Positions 14,673 through 24,107 of a DNA stretch of 57,715 nucleotides are shown one piece after another. This DNA is from Candidatus Epulonipiscium sp. (GTDB lineage: Bacteria; Bacillota; Clostridia; Lachnospirales; Defluviitaleaceae). A program made the position numbers and the translations under genes. Positions within the stretch are counted from its first letter, which is position 1, and each line of letters begins with the position of its first letter. The notes beneath the pieces are model-generated. The model was not told the origin of the DNA. It made no database searches and saw nothing but the letters and a program-made list of their open reading frames with translations. Location: positions 1-57,715 of the forward strand of contig JAAYPH010000093.1 in the NCBI GenBank assembly GCA_012519955.1, in the 5' to 3' direction.

Positions 14673-17147
14673 TTAGTACATCATCAATGGATCGATATCT
14701 GTTTGGATTTGTATCTCTTGGTTATTTAAAATACTTTTAAATTTATTGATACAATAAAAACCATATTTCATTAAAAGGTCTCTATCCTCACATTTTACAA
14801 TGATTCTCCAGCGGTACTTATTTTTTATCTTGGATAAAATTGCAGGAACCGGTCCGAATAGCTCAAACTTTTTCTTCTTATTCAAGTATTTCATTATTTC
14901 CATAAGCTTATAAGCATTGGAAATGACAGCTTTTTCATTGGTTCCAGTGATAAGAATCAAAAAAATATGAGTAAATGGAGGATAATTAAGTTGTTTTCTA
15001 AGTTCAATTTCCTTCTGGTAAAAAGACAGATAATCATGCTCTTTTGCAGTTTCAATGCTATAATGACCGGGATCATAGGTTTGTACTAAAACCCTTCCGG
15101 GCAACTCTCCTCTTCCGGCTCTTCCGCTTACCTGCGTAATAAGCTGGAAAGTTCTTTCAGCAGAGCGGAAATCTTGGAGATGAAGGGTTAAATCCGCAGC
15201 CAATATCCCCACCAATGTTACATTTGGGAAATCATGTCCTTTGGCAATCATCTGAGTTCCTATCAAAATGTCTGCCTTATGGGATTTAAATTGATCTAAT
15301 ATTTTTTCATAGCCATATTTACCTTTTGCAGTATCTAAGTCCATCCTTAACACTCTTGCATCGGGAAAATGCTTTTTTACCTCACTCTCTACTCTTTCAG
15401 TTCCCACGCCAAAATATCTGATATGGGAGGAGCCACACTGAGGACAAACAGATGGAACTTTCATCTTATCTCCGCAATAATGACATTGAATAGAATGATT
15501 ATATGCATGGTAAGTATATGAAATACTACAATTTTTGCATTTGAGTACATATCCGCATTTTCTGCAGGAAACAAAATTCGAAAAACCTCTTCTGTTTAAA
15601 AATAATATGATTTGTTCTTTATTCTTAAGATTTTTTTCAATTTCTTCTTGAAGGGCTGTACTAAAAATAGATCTATTGCCTAATTCCAGTTCCTTTCTCA
15701 TATCAATGATTTCAACGGATGGAAGCTTACTGTCATTCGCACGATGAGTTAGGGTCAGGAGTTCTGCCTTTCCTTCCTCGCACTCGAAATATGAATCTAA
15801 AGATGGCGTTGCAGAAGCTGTTACACATACGCCTCCAGCCATTTCACATCTTTTTCTGGCAACATCTCGAGCATGAAATTTAGGAGAGATTTCCGACTTA
15901 TAGGTATTCTCATGCTCTTCATCCAATATAATAAGCTTTAAAGATGAAAAAGGAGTAAAGACAGCAGATCTAGGCCCAATCATAACGGATACTTTACCCT
16001 CTTTGGCTTTCTTCCACTGGTCATATCTTTCTCTTAAAGAAAGTTTACTGTGGGTAACAGCTACCTGGTCTCCAAAGCGTCCTTTGAATCGTTCAACCGT
16101 TTGGGGTGTCAAAGAAATTTCAGGCACCAGTACAATAGATTGACCGCCCCGTTTAATCACTTCATCAATCAATTGAAGATAGACTTCCGTTTTACCACTG
16201 CCTGTGATTCCATGAATAAGAACGGAAGCTCCAACTGAATGATCCAATTTAGCCGTAATATATTGTATCACATTTTTTTGTTCTTGAGTAGGAAGAAGGG
16301 ATTCCGTTGATTTAAAATCCATATGGCTGTACGGATCCCTATGAATTTCTATTTCTTCAATTTGAACGATGTTTTTATTGACTAAAGACTGAATGGAAGA
16401 ATTTGAAACTTGAAGCGCTTTTTTTAATTCATTTACCGGGATCCAATCATTGATCATAAGCAAAGATAATATTCTTGCTTGTGCATGATAATTTTTCTTG
16501 CTTTGATATAATTCTATAATGTCTTCTAACTCATCCAAATCTAAATCTTTATTAATCGATATATATTTGATGGTATAGCTTAATTCTTTGATATCCTCTT
16601 TTTCTTGTTGAACAATAATTCCTTCCTTAATGAGTTTTTTGATATATTTGCTTGATTCCTTTCCAAATATATCATAGACATCTTCTAACAGAACATATTT
16701 TTGTTTGTTTAATAAAAATAAAATGATTTCTTCTTCTACTTTATTTCTTCCTTTAAAATCTTCTATGTCAGTATTATCTATTTTAGGAGCGATTCTCACA
16801 AAATATTCACTTCTTATTTTCATACTGGAAGGCATGATGCAGCGGAGGCAATCAATCATTCTACAGCCATAATACTCTTTCATCCATTTTGCCAGTTCAA
16901 GCAAATGCTCATCGAAAAGCGGAAATGAATCTACTATGGCATAAATTTCTTTTAACTTGTGAGCGTCGATGTCTGTCGTATTGCTGATTCCAATAATAAA
17001 ACCTTCTATTTTTTTATTGCCTTTTCCAAAAGGAATCATCACCCTGAGTCCTATCTCAATTTCATTTTCCATATGCTTGGGTACAATATAGTGAAAAACT
17101 CTATCGAGACTTTCATGAGAAATTCCTATGATTACTTCTGCAATCAT
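14673..17147 (-). CDS. priA: Primosomal protein N' (replication restart helicase PriA)
   Basis: A 3'-5' superfamily 2 helicase that reloads the replisome at abandoned forks. The 824 residues include an N-terminal 3'BD domain starting with IAEVIIGI, a winged helix, Walker A GITGSGKT, DEEH box, and a zinc module with eight cysteines in CRKCGYVLKCKNC, CHYCGDK and CPQCGS. The C-terminal domain completes it. The start is set at the ATG at plus 17145-17147, six bases behind GGGTG; a GTG three codons earlier is closer to that site than optimal. A hairpin at the end of coaBC precedes it. Confidence 0.95.
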   Translation of the reverse strand: MIAEVIIGISHESLDRVFHYIVPKHMENEIEIGLRVMIPFGKGNKKIEGFIIGISNTTDIDAHKLKEIYAIVDSFPLFDEHLLELAKWMKEYYGCRMIDCLRCIMPSSMKIRSEYFVRIAPKIDNTDIEDFKGRNKVEEEIILFLLNKQKYVLLEDVYDIFGKESSKYIKKLIKEGIIVQQEKEDIKELSYTIKYISINKDLDLDELEDIIELYQSKKNYHAQARILSLLMINDWIPVNELKKALQVSNSSIQSLVNKNIVQIEEIEIHRDPYSHMDFKSTESLLPTQEQKNVIQYITAKLDHSVGASVLIHGITGSGKTEVYLQLIDEVIKRGGQSIVLVPEISLTPQTVERFKGRFGDQVAVTHSKLSLRERYDQWKKAKEGKVSVMIGPRSAVFTPFSSLKLIILDEEHENTYKSEISPKFHARDVARKRCEMAGGVCVTASATPSLDSYFECEEGKAELLTLTHRANDSKLPSVEIIDMRKELELGNRSIFSTALQEEIEKNLKNKEQIILFLNRRGFSNFVSCRKCGYVLKCKNCSISYTYHAYNHSIQCHYCGDKMKVPSVCPQCGSSHIRYFGVGTERVESEVKKHFPDARVLRMDLDTAKGKYGYEKILDQFKSHKADILIGTQMIAKGHDFPNVTLVGILAADLTLHLQDFRSAERTFQLITQVSGRAGRGELPGRVLVQTYDPGHYSIETAKEHDYLSFYQKEIELRKQLNYPPFTHIFLILITGTNEKAVISNAYKLMEIMKYLNKKKKFELFGPVPAILSKIKNKYRWRIIVKCEDRDLLMKYGFYCINKFKSILNNQEIQIQTDIDPLMMY

Positions 17148-17171
17148 TTTTTTCACCCTTTACTTTGACAA

Positions 17172-17191
17172 AAACACCCTTATGGGTGTTT
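17172..17191 (-). terminator. Terminator-like hairpin overlapping the coaBC stop
   Basis: AAACACCC (17172-17179) pairs with GGGTGTTT (17184-17191) around a loop containing the coaBC stop codon. On minus it runs into TTTTTG, as in an intrinsic terminator, although priA begins only about 25 bases downstream. Confidence 0.55.
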
Positions 17192-18379
17192 CATTAAATC
17201 CAGTACTTCATCTAAAATTTTATGAGACAGCTCTATTTTGCTCATAAGGGGAAGAGTCTTTTGTTCACCGGACTTTTTCAAAATTTCAATTTGATTCGTA
17301 TCATGTCCAAATCCTACTTTGTCCTTAAGGATATTATTGATACAAATCATATCGAGATTCTTTTTTTCTAATTTTTCTTTTCCATATTCCAATTCACGAT
17401 CACTTTCAGCTGCAAAGCCTACTAATATTTGATGCTGTTTTCTCATGCCTAGTTCTTTTAATATATCAGGATTGGAAACGAATTCAATGGATAATGTGTG
17501 ATCATACTTTTTGATCTTTGAAGGCAGTACTGTTTTAGGTCTATAATCACTAGGAGCTGCAGCTTTAATCACAATATCACAAGTATCAAAATTTTCCAGC
17601 ACCTTATTGTACATTTCTTCCGTCGTTGTAACATGTATTACATTGCAATCCTTTGGAGGCATAAGATGGGTTGGACCGGAAATTAATGTAACATTTGCAC
17701 CTCTTTTTACTGCAGCTTCTGCAATGGCATAACCCATTTTTCCGCTGCTGTAATTGCTTATGTATCTTACAGGGTCAAGGGGTTCCCTCGTTGGTCCTGC
17801 TGTAATCAATAAATTCTTGCCTTTAAGGTCCATCTTTGTTGAATGAAGAATTTGCAGCACCTCTTCAACGATCGTATCAACGCTTGCCAATTTGCCTATT
17901 CCAACATCTCCACAGGCTAGTCTGCCTTCTGAAGGATTGATGAAATAATATCCTAATTCCTTTAAGTTGCTTATGTTTTTTTGAACAATTTTGTTTTGAT
18001 ACATTGCTGTATTCATTGCAGGAGCAAAAACTACGGGTGCTTTTGTAGCCATAATAGTAGTAGAAAGCATATCATCCGCTATGCCATTGGCTACTTTGCC
18101 AATTATATTAGCTGTTGCAGGAGCAATTAAAAATAAATCTGCTTTCTGCGCTAATGAAATATGTTCAATATCCCATGTAGAAGGTTTTTCGAACATATCC
18201 GTTATCACCGGCTGATTCGTGAGGGACTGAAATACTAAAGGTCTAACAAATTCCTGAGTAGATTGAGTCATCACGACTTGAACATTTATATTCAGCTTGA
18301 TCAGACGACTGACTATCTCACAGGCTTTATATGCCGCTATTCCTCCTGTAACACCTAATATAACCGTTTTTTTATTCAT
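17180..18379 (-). CDS. coaBC: Bifunctional phosphopantothenoylcysteine decarboxylase/synthetase
   Basis: It makes phosphopantothenoylcysteine and decarboxylates it, two successive steps of coenzyme A synthesis. The N-terminal CoaC flavoprotein (about 1-180) starts KKTVILGVTGGIAAYKACE and holds APAMN and the flap GRLACGDVGIG. The C-terminal CoaB half holds ITAGPTREPLDPVRYISNYSSGKMG and the conserved AAAPSDYRP. The start is ATG at plus 18377-18379, eight bases behind AAGGAG, giving 399 residues. An upstream frame extension has no ribosome site. It begins a new unit after the rpoZ terminator. Confidence 0.96.
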   Translation of the reverse strand: MNKKTVILGVTGGIAAYKACEIVSRLIKLNINVQVVMTQSTQEFVRPLVFQSLTNQPVITDMFEKPSTWDIEHISLAQKADLFLIAPATANIIGKVANGIADDMLSTTIMATKAPVVFAPAMNTAMYQNKIVQKNISNLKELGYYFINPSEGRLACGDVGIGKLASVDTIVEEVLQILHSTKMDLKGKNLLITAGPTREPLDPVRYISNYSSGKMGYAIAEAAVKRGANVTLISGPTHLMPPKDCNVIHVTTTEEMYNKVLENFDTCDIVIKAAAPSDYRPKTVLPSKIKKYDHTLSIEFVSNPDILKELGMRKQHQILVGFAAESDRELEYGKEKLEKKNLDMICINNILKDKVGFGHDTNQIEILKKSGEQKTLPLMSKIELSHKILDEVLDLMKHP

Positions 18380-18431
18380 ATTTACCTCTCCTTGCAATTT
18401 TTTCATTGGAATCAAGACCATTCTTACGAAT

Positions 18432-18455
18432 AAAATCGCCCGTTGGGGCGATTTT
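18432..18455 (-). terminator. Terminator after rpoZ
   Basis: AAAATCGCCC (18432-18441) and GGGCGATTTT (18446-18455) form a perfect 10-pair, G+C-cored stem with a GTTG loop, 8 bases after the rpoZ stop. It separates yicC-remA-gmk-rpoZ from coaBC. Confidence 0.75.
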
Positions 18456-18463
18456 TACCATTT

Positions 18464-18790
18464 TTATTGTTCAGTATCATTATACTGATCATCATCTATT
18501 ATATCATCTGCATCAGCAATATCGTCTGGATTTTCGCTATTTGCTGTATTATGCATTTGATTGGCTTTATTTTTAACAATAACTTTTCCTTGATACAATT
18601 CTTCAACTGCAATTGAAACAGGTTTATTTACCTTTGAATTGACTAAAATCGGATCACCATCTATAATTTGACGGGCTCTTTTTGCCGCTGCAATCACAAT
18701 GGAATAACGGCTGGAAACTATGGGTTTATCTTCATCAGAACTATTCTGATTTAATTTTTCCATTAATTGACTATAAGATGGTTGAAGCAT
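18464..18790 (-). CDS. rpoZ: RNA polymerase omega subunit
   Basis: The small omega subunit that chaperones beta-prime. The 108 residues hold the conserved core SRYSIVIAAAKRARQI and NKPVSIAVEELYQGKV. A C-terminal tail of about 30 residues is rich in Asp and Glu, longer than in many relatives (often 65-90 residues in total) but common in clostridia. Its ATG overlaps the gmk stop by one base, the gmk-rpoZ pairing usual in Firmicutes. Confidence 0.93.
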   Translation of the reverse strand: MLQPSYSQLMEKLNQNSSDEDKPIVSSRYSIVIAAAKRARQIIDGDPILVNSKVNKPVSIAVEELYQGKVIVKNKANQMHNTANSENPDDIADADDIIDDDQYNDTEQ

Positions 18791-19404
18791 TAGAATCTCT
18801 CCTTTTTTATTTTCTCTATTAAATCTAAGTTTCTGGTTGCCTTCATATGTTCTGCTTCTACAATTGTATGAATTTTATTTGCAGCTTCATGTATCGAGTC
18901 ATTGACTACCAAATAGTCATATTTATTAATCATATCTAACTCTTCTAAAGCCCTTTTAAGACGCTTTTCAATAATTTCCTCTTTTTCTGTGCCTCGGCCT
19001 ATAAGTCTATTCTTTAGTTCAGCTAAACTGGGCGGAACGATAAAAATCAAAACAGCCTCGGGATTTAACTCTTTTACTTTAAGGGCACCTTGAACTTCTA
19101 TCTCTAATATGACGTCTTTTCCTTCACTTTGCATTTTTTCAACATAGGATTTAGGGGTACCATAATAATTCTCGCAGAATTCTGCCCACTCAATCAAATC
19201 TCCCCTATGAATCATTTCTTCAAACTCTTGTCTCGATTTAAAAAAATAATGAATGCCTTCTTTTTCTCCTACTCTAGGAGAACGGGTAGTGACTGAGATG
19301 GATAAAGCATATCTGTCATGTTTAATAATTTCTTTTACAATTGTCCCCTTTCCTGATCCTGATGGCCCAGAAATAATTACAATAATCCCCTTATTATTAT
19401 TCAT
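18790..19404 (-). CDS. gmk: Guanylate kinase
   Basis: It phosphorylates GMP to GDP with ATP. The 204 residues have the P loop SGPSGSGKGT near the N-terminus, the GMP-binding TTRSPRVGEKEGIHYFF, and EIEVQGALKVK. Length and motifs are standard. It lies 26 bases downstream of remA and overlaps rpoZ by one base. Confidence 0.97.
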   Translation of the reverse strand: MNNNKGIIVIISGPSGSGKGTIVKEIIKHDRYALSISVTTRSPRVGEKEGIHYFFKSRQEFEEMIHRGDLIEWAEFCENYYGTPKSYVEKMQSEGKDVILEIEVQGALKVKELNPEAVLIFIVPPSLAELKNRLIGRGTEKEEIIEKRLKRALEELDMINKYDYLVVNDSIHEAANKIHTIVEAEHMKATRNLDLIEKIKKERF

Positions 19405-19430
19405 CTTTAATCACCTTTATTATTCGTCTA

Positions 19431-19706
19431 TTATTCGTCGATATCGTCATGCAAATTATCTTGTTCTTTAAAAGACAATCTATGGGCTACTGTTTCAGGT
19501 TGTACGGCAGATAAAATGATATGATCGCTATCTGTAATAATGACTGCCCTAGTTCTTCTGCCATATGTAGCATCAATTAACATTCCTCTTTCTCTAGCTT
19601 CTTGTATCACACGCTTAATAGGTGCTGACTCAGGGCTTACAATTGCTACTAACCTATTTGCAGAAACAATATTTCCAAACCCAATATTTATCAGTTTTAT
19701 GCCCAT
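19431..19706 (-). CDS. remA: RemA family extracellular matrix regulator (DUF370)
   Basis: A 91-residue DNA-binding protein. In Bacillus RemA activates biofilm matrix and osmoprotection genes and forms ring-like oligomers. The family signature is seen in [21 protein letters not shown], the conserved [10 protein letters not shown], and [16 protein letters not shown]. The ATG follows AAGGAGGAG. It is grouped with yicC, gmk and rpoZ as in Bacillus. Its targets in this organism are not deducible, although the window also carries surface pilus genes. Confidence 0.93.
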   Translation of the reverse strand: MGIKLINIGFGNIVSANRLVAIVSPESAPIKRVIQEARERGMLIDATYGRRTRAVIITDSDHIILSAVQPETVAHRLSFKEQDNLHDDIDE

Positions 19707-19727
19707 TATACTCCTCCTTAGTTTGGC

Positions 19728-20606
19728 TTATTCAAGATTTTGTATCTGTTCTCTTATTTTTTCTATTTCACTTTTTAACTCCACAACCGAATGAGTAATT
19801 TGAAGATCATTAGCTTTAGAACCTATTGTATTTACCTCACGATTCATTTCTTGAGCCAGGAAATCTAATTTTCTGCCTACTACTTCTTCAGTAGTTAATA
19901 TATCTCTAAGTTGAGTAATATGACTGTCTAAACGAACAATTTCTTCATCTATGCTGCATTTGTCTGCAAATAATGCAACTTCCATTGCGATTCTGTTTTC
20001 ATCCAAAGTATGATTAGGAAGAATTTCGTGGAGTCTTTTTTCTAATTTTATTTTATAGTCTTGTACCAAATAAGGACTTCTCTCTTTGATAGCAGATAAA
20101 TATTCTTCTAACTTCACAGATTTCTCCAAAAGATCCTTTTGAAGCTTATTGCCTTCTTTTTCACGCATTAAAATAAAAGCGTTACAAGCTTCAAGCAGGG
20201 CTTTTTCCAGTAAGCTCCACAAAAAGTCTTTATCATCTTCTTTTTTATTGATGCTTATTACATCGGGAAATTTAGAAACTAAGGATACAGAAATATCATC
20301 AATAACATCATGTTTTTCTTTGATGGTTTTTAAAACCTTAATATAGGCCTCTGCCAAGGATTCATTCAAGGATATTTCGTAGTCGTCTCCTGCTGTACTT
20401 TCAAATGAAATAAAGACATCAATCTTTCCTCTGGAGATTTTATCTTTCAAAAAATTTTTTACATTTTCTTCTAAATAATTCATGGTTCTAGGCATACGAA
20501 TATTAATATCACTGTAGCGATGATTGACAGAGCGTATCTCAACAGTGAACTTTTTCCCGTTTATAACGGCTTCTCCCAGACCATATCCTGTCATACTACG
20601 AATCAT
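19728..20606 (-). CDS. YicC family endoribonuclease
   Basis: A YicC-type protein; some members are Mn-dependent endoribonucleases acting on small RNAs. It begins IRSMTGYG, the family hallmark, and contains EIRSVNHRYSDINIRMPR and, near the C-terminus, EEVVGRKLDFLAQEMNREVNTIGSK. The latter contains the typical DFLxQEMxRExNTxxSK. The start is placed at ATG plus 20604-20606, giving 292 residues. A TTG three codons earlier is possible, since neither has a strong ribosome site. It is the first gene behind a good sigma-A promoter. Confidence 0.92.
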   Translation of the reverse strand: MIRSMTGYGLGEAVINGKKFTVEIRSVNHRYSDINIRMPRTMNYLEENVKNFLKDKISRGKIDVFISFESTAGDDYEISLNESLAEAYIKVLKTIKEKHDVIDDISVSLVSKFPDVISINKKEDDKDFLWSLLEKALLEACNAFILMREKEGNKLQKDLLEKSVKLEEYLSAIKERSPYLVQDYKIKLEKRLHEILPNHTLDENRIAMEVALFADKCSIDEEIVRLDSHITQLRDILTTEEVVGRKLDFLAQEMNREVNTIGSKANDLQITHSVVELKSEIEKIREQIQNLE

Positions 20607-20652
20607 TATTTTCAACTCATTTCTTAAAATCTTTCGTTTCTTCTATTTTTGT

Positions 20653-20681
20653 ATTATATCGCACGATTTTATGTAAGTCAA
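20653..20681 (-). promoter_or_regulatory. Sigma-A promoter of yicC-remA-gmk-rpoZ
   Basis: On minus, TTGACT (plus 20676-20681), a 17-base spacer and TATAAT (plus 20653-20658) stand about 47 bases before the yicC ATG. Both hexamers are near consensus. Confidence 0.8.
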
Positions 20682-20733
20682 TAAATAGGACTTTAATAGC
20701 ATAATCGTCCTTTTAAAGTAAAATATTTAATGA

Positions 20734-20739
20734 TATACT
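20734..20739 (+). promoter_or_regulatory. Extended -10 promoter of rqcH
   Basis: TATACT is preceded by TGA, making an extended -10 (TGnTATACT) that can work without a good -35. The -35 position holds TTTTAA. It lies 27 bases before the start codon. Confidence 0.5.
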
Positions 20740-20766
20740 ATAGGATATTCAAAGGAGGAATAAGTG

Positions 20767-22530
20767 ATGGCATTAGACGGAATAGTTATTTCTAATATTG
20801 TTTATGAAATAAAACAACTTTTATTAGGAGGAAGAATTGATAAAATATATCAGCCGGAATCCGATGAAATCATTATGCATGCAAGAGGTAAAGGAAGCAA
20901 TTTTCGCATACTGTTGACTTCCCACAGTAATCATCCAAGACTCCATATTACAAATCTCAATAAAAAAAATCCTGAAACCCCTCCAATGTTTTGCATGCTC
21001 CTCAGAAAGCATTTATCCGGAGGAAAAATAATAGATGTTATTCAGCCTGATTTTGAAAGAATCGTAGAATTTCATATAGAAGCTTTAAATGAAATGGGAG
21101 ACTTATGTATTAAAAAACTTATTATTGAAATCATGGGACGACATAGCAATATCATTTTAACCGACAGCGAAAATCGTATACTTGACAGTATCATACATGT
21201 ATCTAAGGATAAAAGTTCCGTAAGAGAAGTATTGCCGGGAAGAATTTATGTTAGACCTCCTTCTCAAGATAAAATGAATCCTTTATCGGTTCCCAGCAAT
21301 AATTTCGGGAAATTTTTGAAAGGTACCGACGGCACAAAGCTTCAGCAGGCTATTTATAAGTCTTTTTCTGGAATAAGTCCTGTGGTTGCTTCTGAAATAT
21401 GTCATAGAGCCCATCTGGATGCATCCCTCTATTTAGAAGAGTTAACGGATGAGAATAAAACGGCATTATCCAACGTTATGCACCATTTATTTAGTTTAAT
21501 CAAAAACAATGCTTTTACTCCTCAAATTGTTTTTCATCCAGATACCAATGAACCTATAGATTTTTCATCTATTGATATGACACAATTTATTGAATTCAAA
21601 AAGCAAAAATTCGATTCCATCTCTCAAGTTATAGAATTATTTTATGCCGAAAAAGACAATCTCTCTAGAATTAAGCAAAAATCCACTGACATTCACAGAA
21701 TTATTCAAAACAACCTGGAAAGATGTTATAAGAAAAAAGATTTGCAAATTCAGAAATTAAAAGAGGTGTCTGACAGAGAATATCTTCGAGTGTATGGCGA
21801 ATTAATCACTGCCAATATATATGCGATTTCAAAGGGTATGAATTCATTTGAGAGCATTAATTTTTATGAGGAAGAACAACCTACAGTGATCATTCCATTA
21901 GATCCTACACTTACACCCTCAGAAAACGCTCAGCATTATTTTAAGCAATATAATAAGGCAAAAAGAACGCACTTGGCACTTATAGAACAACTTAAACAAA
22001 CAGAAGAGGAAATTCAATACCTGGAATCCTTATTAACTGCCACAGAATCCAGTACCGATGAAAGTGATATCAATGATATACGCTATGAGTTAAAAGAACA
22101 AGGATATATAAAAATGAGGCATTCAAAAAAGTCAAAATCACAGATTAAGTCAAAGCCTCTTCATTATCGCTCCAGTGACGGATTTGATATTTATGTAGGA
22201 AAAAACAATCGCCAAAATGACGAACTTACCCTTCGTTTTGCATTGCCGACAGATTTATGGTTTCATACAAAAGATATTCCAGGCTCTCATGTCATCATAA
22301 AAACTCAAAACAAAGAAGTTCCTCAATCCACCATTATGGAAGCGGCAAATCTTGCTGCCTTCTATAGTAAAGCAAAAACTTCAAGCAATGTACCAGTTGA
22401 CTATACTCAAAAAAGATATGTTAGAAAACCTAATGGTGCAAAACCAGGAATGGTGATTTACGATCATCAAAATACCATTTATATTACTCCCGATGAACTA
22501 AAAATTAAAAACCTCAATTCAAAAGAATAA
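20767..22530 (+). CDS. rqcH: Ribosome quality control factor RqcH (NFACT/FbpA family)
   Basis: The Rqc2 homologue that binds split 50S subunits carrying peptidyl-tRNA and directs C-terminal alanine tailing; older annotations call it fibronectin-binding protein. The 587 residues show the NFACT-N domain (ALDGIVISNIVYEI, GGRIDKIYQP, RKHLSGGKI), a central coiled coil (about 290-440), and the NFACT-R domain with DLWFHTKDIPGSHVI. The ATG (20767) lies eight bases after AAAGGAGG; a GTG one codon earlier is closer than optimal. It is a single-gene plus unit with its own promoter and terminator. Confidence 0.94.
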   Translation: MALDGIVISNIVYEIKQLLLGGRIDKIYQPESDEIIMHARGKGSNFRILLTSHSNHPRLHITNLNKKNPETPPMFCMLLRKHLSGGKIIDVIQPDFERIVEFHIEALNEMGDLCIKKLIIEIMGRHSNIILTDSENRILDSIIHVSKDKSSVREVLPGRIYVRPPSQDKMNPLSVPSNNFGKFLKGTDGTKLQQAIYKSFSGISPVVASEICHRAHLDASLYLEELTDENKTALSNVMHHLFSLIKNNAFTPQIVFHPDTNEPIDFSSIDMTQFIEFKKQKFDSISQVIELFYAEKDNLSRIKQKSTDIHRIIQNNLERCYKKKDLQIQKLKEVSDREYLRVYGELITANIYAISKGMNSFESINFYEEEQPTVIIPLDPTLTPSENAQHYFKQYNKAKRTHLALIEQLKQTEEEIQYLESLLTATESSTDESDINDIRYELKEQGYIKMRHSKKSKSQIKSKPLHYRSSDGFDIYVGKNNRQNDELTLRFALPTDLWFHTKDIPGSHVIIKTQNKEVPQSTIMEAANLAAFYSKAKTSSNVPVDYTQKRYVRKPNGAKPGMVIYDHQNTIYITPDELKIKNLNSKE

Positions 22531-22567
22531 AACACAATTTCTAGGGATATCCCTGGAATTGTGTTTT
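22529..22567. terminator. Bidirectional terminator between rqcH and the MraY-like gene
   Basis: A near-perfect stem of about 18 pairs (22529-22548 with 22549-22567, one bulge) lies between the convergent stop codons, with A and T runs at its two ends, so it can serve both genes. Confidence 0.8.
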
Positions 22568-23381
22568 ATTCTTTTAAACGACCTATTCCATCAATATATT
22601 TTAGTACAGGATTTCTATTTATGATTAAAGAAATAGATGTTATTTCTGCAATTATATGAAGAATCATAAGCAAGGCAATGATAATAACTTTATTCATCAT
22701 ATTAAATGAAATGGCACTTGTAAATCCAAGGGTATACCCTAATATATTTGCACCTACATCTCCTAGTATATATTCTTCTTTTAAATCACCTTTTATAATA
22801 CTTAATATTCCTCCAGTCAGTAAAAGCGTAAGGAATCTGTCCGGTGCTTTTGAAAAGATCCAAATCAGCATACTGGTTAATAAAAATATTTTAATTGCCC
22901 GTCCCGGTCTAACATCGAATAAGTTCATACTATTGATAAAAAATAATATGATTAGGGTATTAAGCAGTAAATCAATTAAACTCATCGAAAAGGAAAAGGA
23001 TACATATAAGGCTGCTAATCCTCCAATAATCGCTTTTAGTCCACCGGATGTCAATTCTCCCTGATACATTTTGGAAAGATGTCCTTTTAAGCCTTTAATT
23101 TTGTCTTCTCCCACTAAATCGTCAAGGATACCGACAAAACCAACTAAGGATAATCCAAATAAATATACATAGTACATCATCGGCTGGTCTGTAATAAAAA
23201 GAATAAAAGAAGATGAAACAACACCAGACAGCAGAAGCAATATGCCAATCCCAGCCGGTATTTCTTTTTTATGATAATTAACAGCCTTTATATTATGGCT
23301 GATTAAGAATTCAACTATAAAAGATTTCCAAAAAAATGAAACAAAAAATGATATTATTCCTCCTAATAAATAAAGAATCAT
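22566..23381 (-). CDS. Divergent MraY/WecA-like phosphosugar-lipid transferase
   Basis: A 271-residue polytopic membrane protein with about eight hydrophobic segments, in the family that moves a phospho-N-acetylhexosamine to undecaprenyl phosphate. The family Asp pair appears in GILDDLVG, and the later Asn/Asp loop as NSMNLFDVRPGRA, where most relatives have NxxNxDGLDGLA. LGDVGANILG corresponds to the GDxGS motif. The histidine loop of true MraY is absent. It starts three bases after the glycosyltransferase stop. It is not the cell-wall MraY, and its donor sugar and acceptor cannot be deduced. Confidence 0.75.
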   Translation of the reverse strand: MILYLLGGIISFFVSFFWKSFIVEFLISHNIKAVNYHKKEIPAGIGILLLLSGVVSSSFILFITDQPMMYYVYLFGLSLVGFVGILDDLVGEDKIKGLKGHLSKMYQGELTSGGLKAIIGGLAALYVSFSFSMSLIDLLLNTLIILFFINSMNLFDVRPGRAIKIFLLTSMLIWIFSKAPDRFLTLLLTGGILSIIKGDLKEEYILGDVGANILGYTLGFTSAISFNMMNKVIIIALLMILHIIAEITSISLIINRNPVLKYIDGIGRLKE

Positions 23382-23384
23382 ATG

Positions 23385-24092
23385 TCACCATCGATCCACT
23401 ATAGTTTTATGTTTGTAATATTTTTTTGCTAAAATACGAACAATGTCTATTAATTCTTTTCCTCTATGGATAAACCCAGAAATATCTCTTTTCGTTTCCC
23501 TATGATTCATTAATACGGGAATTTCTCTTACCCTTAAATTTTGATTTAGGATATCAATCATCATACCTATTTCAACCCCAAAGCCATCGGGTATTTCGAT
23601 GTTTGAAAGAACAGTCTTATTAAATACCCTTTGACCGCAGATAGGATTTTGTACAGATTTCCCCGTTAAAAGTTTTACACCTTTTTGAGAGACCTTTTTT
23701 ACTATTCCAAATCCTCCTTTTATGCTGGGAGTTGGAAAGGCGGCTATTGTGACATCAGCTTCATCATAATAAACAGGTTCAATGAGTTTTATCACTTCCT
23801 TGGAAGTGTATCCTAAATCCCCATCTAGAAAGGCGATTATAGGGAATTTAGCAACTTCTAAGCCTTTTCTTAAAGCAGCCCCTTTTCCACAATTTTGGGG
23901 TAAAGAAATACAAAAAACATAATCGGATTGAACCCTCAATACTTTTTCTCTTGTTTGATCCTTTGAGCCGTCATCAACAACAATGATCTCACCGATCACT
24001 TCCATATCAGGTTCTATAAGTCCTCTAATAGTTGCTTCGATTCTTTTTTCTTCATTATAAGCTGGTATAATCACAGATACTTTTTTCTCCAA
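23385..24092 (-). CDS. Family 2 glycosyltransferase (dolichyl-phosphate-sugar synthase-like)
   Basis: A GT-A fold glycosyltransferase of 235 residues with VSVIIPAYNEEKRI, VVDDGSKDQT, NCGKGAALRKG and FLDGDLGY, the pattern of polyprenyl-phosphate mannosyl or glucosyl synthases. No C-terminal membrane domain is present, so it is probably peripheral. The start is TTG at plus 24090-24092, five bases behind GAGGGGG. It lies between steA and the MraY-like gene with gaps of 15 and 3 bases, so the three probably act in one envelope pathway. The sugar is unknown. Confidence 0.82.
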   Translation of the reverse strand: MEKKVSVIIPAYNEEKRIEATIRGLIEPDMEVIGEIIVVDDGSKDQTREKVLRVQSDYVFCISLPQNCGKGAALRKGLEVAKFPIIAFLDGDLGYTSKEVIKLIEPVYYDEADVTIAAFPTPSIKGGFGIVKKVSQKGVKLLTGKSVQNPICGQRVFNKTVLSNIEIPDGFGVEIGMMIDILNQNLRVREIPVLMNHRETKRDISGFIHRGKELIDIVRILAKKYYKHKTIVDRW

Positions 24093-24107
24093 TCCAACCC
24101 CCTCTTT

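Noticed and set aside
22566-23381. Calling the membrane transferase the cell-wall MraY
   Set aside because: It lacks the histidine loop and normal NxDGLDGLA motif and is far from mur genes; a housekeeping MraY should lie in the mur cluster elsewhere.
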